A stretch of 64,000 bases of DNA, from contig CAWATZ010000002.1 in NCBI GenBank assembly GCA_963784995.1, positions 1,736,001 to 1,800,000 on the forward strand, in the 5' to 3' direction. Under the pieces are notes generated by a model that saw nothing but the letters and a program-made list of their open reading frames with translations, did not search any database and was not told where the DNA came from. Of the stretch, positions 61,262 to 64,000 are shown one piece after another (the stretch's first letter is position 1; every line of letters begins with the position of its first letter). A program made the position numbers and the translations under genes. This DNA comes from CAWATZ01 sp963784995. Its GTDB lineage: Bacteria; Planctomycetota; Planctomycetia; Gemmatales; Gemmataceae.

Positions 61262-64000
61262 TCACTCCTTGCCCTTCTTCCCCAGGATCACGCGGAACCC
61301 CCGATACTCCGGCGCCGCCGGGCTGGTCTGCACCCGCGGATTGGCCGGCGCGTCGGCACTGCCGCCGCGAAGCACGCCCTTGCCGTCCTGGCCCACGGTC
61401 CACTCGGCCACGTTGCCTCCCAGGTCGAACACCAGCTCCTCCTCACCGGAGCCGCGGAACTGACCCACTTCACGCAGCAGGGGCGCCGACCCCGGCAATT
61501 CCTTGATCTTCTCCTTCAGACGGACCGCGTCGTCGGGATTGACCGCGTAGCCGGCCCAGTAATCGAGCGTGTTCTCGCCCGGCTCCGACGAGTCATACAG
61601 CGTCCCGGCAACCTCCTCGTCGGGCAGGCGATAGACCCGGCCCGTCTTCTTGCTCAACCAGGCACAGTAAGCGCGCGCCTGCTCGAAGGTGATGCCGCTG
61701 ACCGGGAGGTTGTCGGCCAGCTTCTCGCCGGCGCGATACCGCGGATCGAACTGCCGATACTGCGCCACCGTCACCTCGAATCGGCCCACCGCGGTCCCCT
61801 GGTGAGCCACCGTCTCGGGAACGAGGACGTCCTTCTCCAGGATTCCCAGCTTGCCGTCGCTGGTCCTGGCCTGTCGCCGCTGCAGTGCCCAGGCCAGCGG
61901 CGAGTCGGCCTTCAGGGCCTCGTTCTTCTCCTTGAGCGTGCCAAACAGCCGGCGATCGAACCAGGCCAGTTCCTCCTCCAGCTTGCGGCGCTGGTGCTGC
62001 GGTTTTTTCAGACCGTGTGCCTCCCCCGCGAACAGCACCAGCCGAACGTCCGCCCGGGCCAGCTGCTGCAAGCCGCGATAGAGCAGCCAGCCCTGCTGTG
62101 TCGGCACCACCCGGTCCTCGCTGCCGAAGAAGATCAGCGTCGGCGTCCGCACCTTGTCCAGCTGGAAGAACGGCGATTTCTTGTGGTACAGCTGCGGATC
62201 TTCCAGCGGCGACCGGCCCAGGTAAAAGCGATCGAACGCCTCGCCGAACTCGCAGTTGGCCCAGTCGCTGACGTACTCCACCGTGCCCGCCCCGCTGACC
62301 GCCGCCTTGTAGCGGGTGGTCCGCACGATCAGGGCGTTGGTCAGGATGCCGCCGTTGGACCAGCCCATGATTCCCAGCCGGCCGGGATCGACCAGCCCCC
62401 GGTCGATCAGGCTATCAACGCCTTTCTCGACGTCCACCGTCTCCAGGTCCAGGTATTTGCCCCCCGTGATCGACTCCATCCAGGCCTGGCCATAGTTGGA
62501 GCTGCCGTGGTAGTTGGGCCGCAGCACAAAGGCGCCGCGCTGGCAGTAGAGGTTGGCTGAGTAGGCCCACGATTCGTTCCAGTTGTCCAGGTCCGCCGCC
62601 ATCGGTCCGCCGTGGATCTGCACGATCAGGGGGTACTTCTGCCCCTTCTTCCAGTCGTGCGGATAGTACAGGATGCCCTCGACCTCCTCGTCCAGGGCCC
62701 CTTTCCAGCGGCAGATTTCGGTCTTCGCTTTCGGCAGTTCCTCCAGATGCTCGTTCAGCTCGGTGATCGCCCGGACGTCGGCCAGCTTGCCACCGTCCAG
62801 GCCGGCGCGATACCACTGCGCCGGCCGGCTGGCGGTCGAGTGGGAGAAGAGCAGCACCTTGCCGTCTCGGGAGAGCTGCAAGCCGTGGATGCGGCCGGAC
62901 CTTGGGCCGGTCAGCCACTGCCGGGTCCAGCCGTCGCCGGTTCGCACGTACCGGGCCGTCTTGCCCTGGACGCCGTCGGCCAGCATGGCGACGAAGCCGT
63001 CATTGGTCGCGACCACGCCGGGGATGTCGTTGTTTTCCTCCTGGACGCTGATGCCGCGCTCCCACTGGAGATCGACCTTGACGATCTTCTCGCCGGAGCG
63101 ATCGCACCAGTACAGCTCGGCGATGCCGGCGACGTGCAACTGCGGCTGGCTGCTGAACTCGTTGACGGCGTAGAACCCCTTGCTGTCGGGCGTCCAGCGA
63201 ATCGCGCCGACGTGGAAGCGGCCCTCGAACAGCTGCCGGCGCTTGCCGGTCTGGAGGTCGTGCAGAAAGACGGCCGGCTTGATCTTGTTGTCGTAGGCGT
63301 AGCGCAGGCTGCGGTTGTGGATGGTGACGGCGACCTGGCCGTCCGGCGACACGGCCAGGTTCTCGATGCGGTCGTGGTTGTCGCTCAGGCGGGTGACCGT
63401 CCTGTCCTTGACCGACACGCGGAACAGCCGGACCGGCGGCTCATGCTTCTCGTCCTCGACGACCTCGGTGGTATCCTTGCGGTCGTCCTTGACGATCGTT
63501 TCGCGGTGGCTGGCCGTTTCCTGAGCGACGAAGATCAGCGACTCGTTGCCGGCCCAGGCAAATCCCTTGATCGCGCGCGACCAGTCGAGCAGCTGCCACG
63601 GTTCGCCGCCGAACGGATCGATCAGCCAGAGCTGCGGTTTGGCCTCGTGCTTGTCTTCCTCCTTGCCGCGGCGTCGGCCCCCACGCTTCGGCGTCTTGCT
63701 TTTGGGCGCCGGCCGATCGCTGAGGAAGGCGATTCGCTTGCCATCCGGCGACCAGCGCGGACTGGTGCAGGGATGCGGCCCGCGCGTCAATTCGATCGTC
63801 CGACACTCCTTGAGGTTGGTGCGCATGATCTGAGCGACGTGTTCATCCTCGTCGGGGTCGAGCGCGGTCTTGACCCAGACGGCCCAGTTCCCATCCGGGG
63901 AGATCTGAAAATCGCCGGCCGTTTCCAGGCCGATCACGTCCTCGACGGTCCATTGCTTGGAGTGGCCGGCCTTGCCGAACTTGCCCGGCGGCTCGTAGGC
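61262..64000 (-). CDS. S9 prolyl-oligopeptidase-like peptidase fused to a formylglycine-enzyme-like domain (5' end outside window)
   Basis: The frame enters from beyond the right end (AYEPPGKFGKAG visible at the edge), so the N-terminus is missing. Order of parts: a WD/propeller-type N-terminal region (PDGNWAVWVKTALDPDEDEH, HPCTSPRWSPDGKRIAFLSD), an S9 catalytic domain with nucleophile IMGWSNGG, Asp in FFGSEDRVVP and His in AGEAHGLKKP, then ~190 residues resembling sulfatase-modifying FGE/SUMF1 domains (AVGRFEVTVAQYRQFD, FDLGGNVAEW, LRGGSADAPA, EYRGFRVILG). The fusion suggests that the FGE-like part has been recruited as a peptidase accessory domain; its Cys pair typical of true FGE is not apparent. 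Confidence 0.85.
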   Translation of the reverse strand, partial: AYEPPGKFGKAGHSKQWTVEDVIGLETAGDFQISPDGNWAVWVKTALDPDEDEHVAQIMRTNLKECRTIELTRGPHPCTSPRWSPDGKRIAFLSDRPAPKSKTPKRGGRRRGKEEDKHEAKPQLWLIDPFGGEPWQLLDWSRAIKGFAWAGNESLIFVAQETASHRETIVKDDRKDTTEVVEDEKHEPPVRLFRVSVKDRTVTRLSDNHDRIENLAVSPDGQVAVTIHNRSLRYAYDNKIKPAVFLHDLQTGKRRQLFEGRFHVGAIRWTPDSKGFYAVNEFSSQPQLHVAGIAELYWCDRSGEKIVKVDLQWERGISVQEENNDIPGVVATNDGFVAMLADGVQGKTARYVRTGDGWTRQWLTGPRSGRIHGLQLSRDGKVLLFSHSTASRPAQWYRAGLDGGKLADVRAITELNEHLEELPKAKTEICRWKGALDEEVEGILYYPHDWKKGQKYPLIVQIHGGPMAADLDNWNESWAYSANLYCQRGAFVLRPNYHGSSNYGQAWMESITGGKYLDLETVDVEKGVDSLIDRGLVDPGRLGIMGWSNGGILTNALIVRTTRYKAAVSGAGTVEYVSDWANCEFGEAFDRFYLGRSPLEDPQLYHKKSPFFQLDKVRTPTLIFFGSEDRVVPTQQGWLLYRGLQQLARADVRLVLFAGEAHGLKKPQHQRRKLEEELAWFDRRLFGTLKEKNEALKADSPLAWALQRRQARTSDGKLGILEKDVLVPETVAHQGTAVGRFEVTVAQYRQFDPRYRAGEKLADNLPVSGITFEQARAYCAWLSKKTGRVYRLPDEEVAGTLYDSSEPGENTLDYWAGYAVNPDDAVRLKEKIKELPGSAPLLREVGQFRGSGEEELVFDLGGNVAEWTVGQDGKGVLRGGSADAPANPRVQTSPAAPEYRGFRVILGKKGKE

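Overview
The window looks like chromosomal DNA of a planctomycete, most probably a member of the Gemmataceae. This rests on gene content: a DUF1549/DUF1553 cytochrome-type protein, a DUF1501 protein, a DUF1080 protein, a DUF1559 prepilin-like protein, a CxxCH 'planctomycete cytochrome' protein, a sulfatase, an S9 peptidase fused to a formylglycine-enzyme-like domain, and a short protein of a family I associate with Gemmata relatives. Codon use is GC-rich. I recognise no rRNA or tRNA gene, no CRISPR array and no complete insertion sequence.

Layout. 0-23 kb is ordinary chromosome: xylose isomerase, a cyanophycinase-like peptidase, a CxxCH protein, a lipoprotein, a methyltransferase and a glycosyltransferase, an esterase, an HtrA protease, hisB, a glycosylase-like protein, an ExeA-type ATPase with a CpsD-like kinase, a phosphoenolpyruvate synthase-like enzyme, a Uma2 nuclease, an MFS transporter, an HD hydrolase and a secreted protein with five repeats. 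23.1-38.2 kb is an accessory, defence-like island. 38.4-64 kb returns to core and planctomycete-specific genes: an M1 peptidase with an outer-membrane-type C-terminus, groES-groEL, DUF1559, an amidohydrolase, a Gfo/Idh oxidoreductase, a DUF1080-WD40-DUF1501-DUF1549/1553 operon, a GntR/LacI regulator, a PIG-L deacetylase, a PPOX-fold protein, a sulfatase, ispG, a tandem GNAT protein and an S9 peptidase that runs off the right end.

The most interesting part is 23.1-34.8 kb. A near-consensus sigma-70 promoter precedes a KOW-RHH small protein, a HerA/FtsK-like ATPase with an N-terminal helix-turn-helix, and two consecutive pairs of a GHKL (Hsp90/MutL-type) ATPase plus a methyltransferase-like protein. 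Converging on this from the right is a three-gene operon: a third GHKL ATPase, a radical-SAM homologue that has lost the cluster-binding loop, and an intact cobalamin-type radical-SAM enzyme. Next to it are a three-cysteine DUF5131 protein and the wreck of a type I restriction-modification locus: the hsdM C-terminus, DUF1016 nuclease, an antitoxin-like protein and the hsdS N-terminus. Both truncated R-M genes end at copies of the same ~123-bp repeat. I cannot match the HerA + 3xGHKL + 2xmethyltransferase-like + radical-SAM/pseudo-radical-SAM combination to a defence system I know.

Two further themes run through the window. First, long near-perfect palindromes (28-48 bp arms) of several unrelated sequence families sit between genes, touch stop codons, and in two cases lie in frame inside genes. 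Second, at least nine genes carry single-base indels, and correcting them restores one full-length frame of the expected size each time. groEL alone has four. The indels are therefore more likely sequence or assembly errors than real decay.
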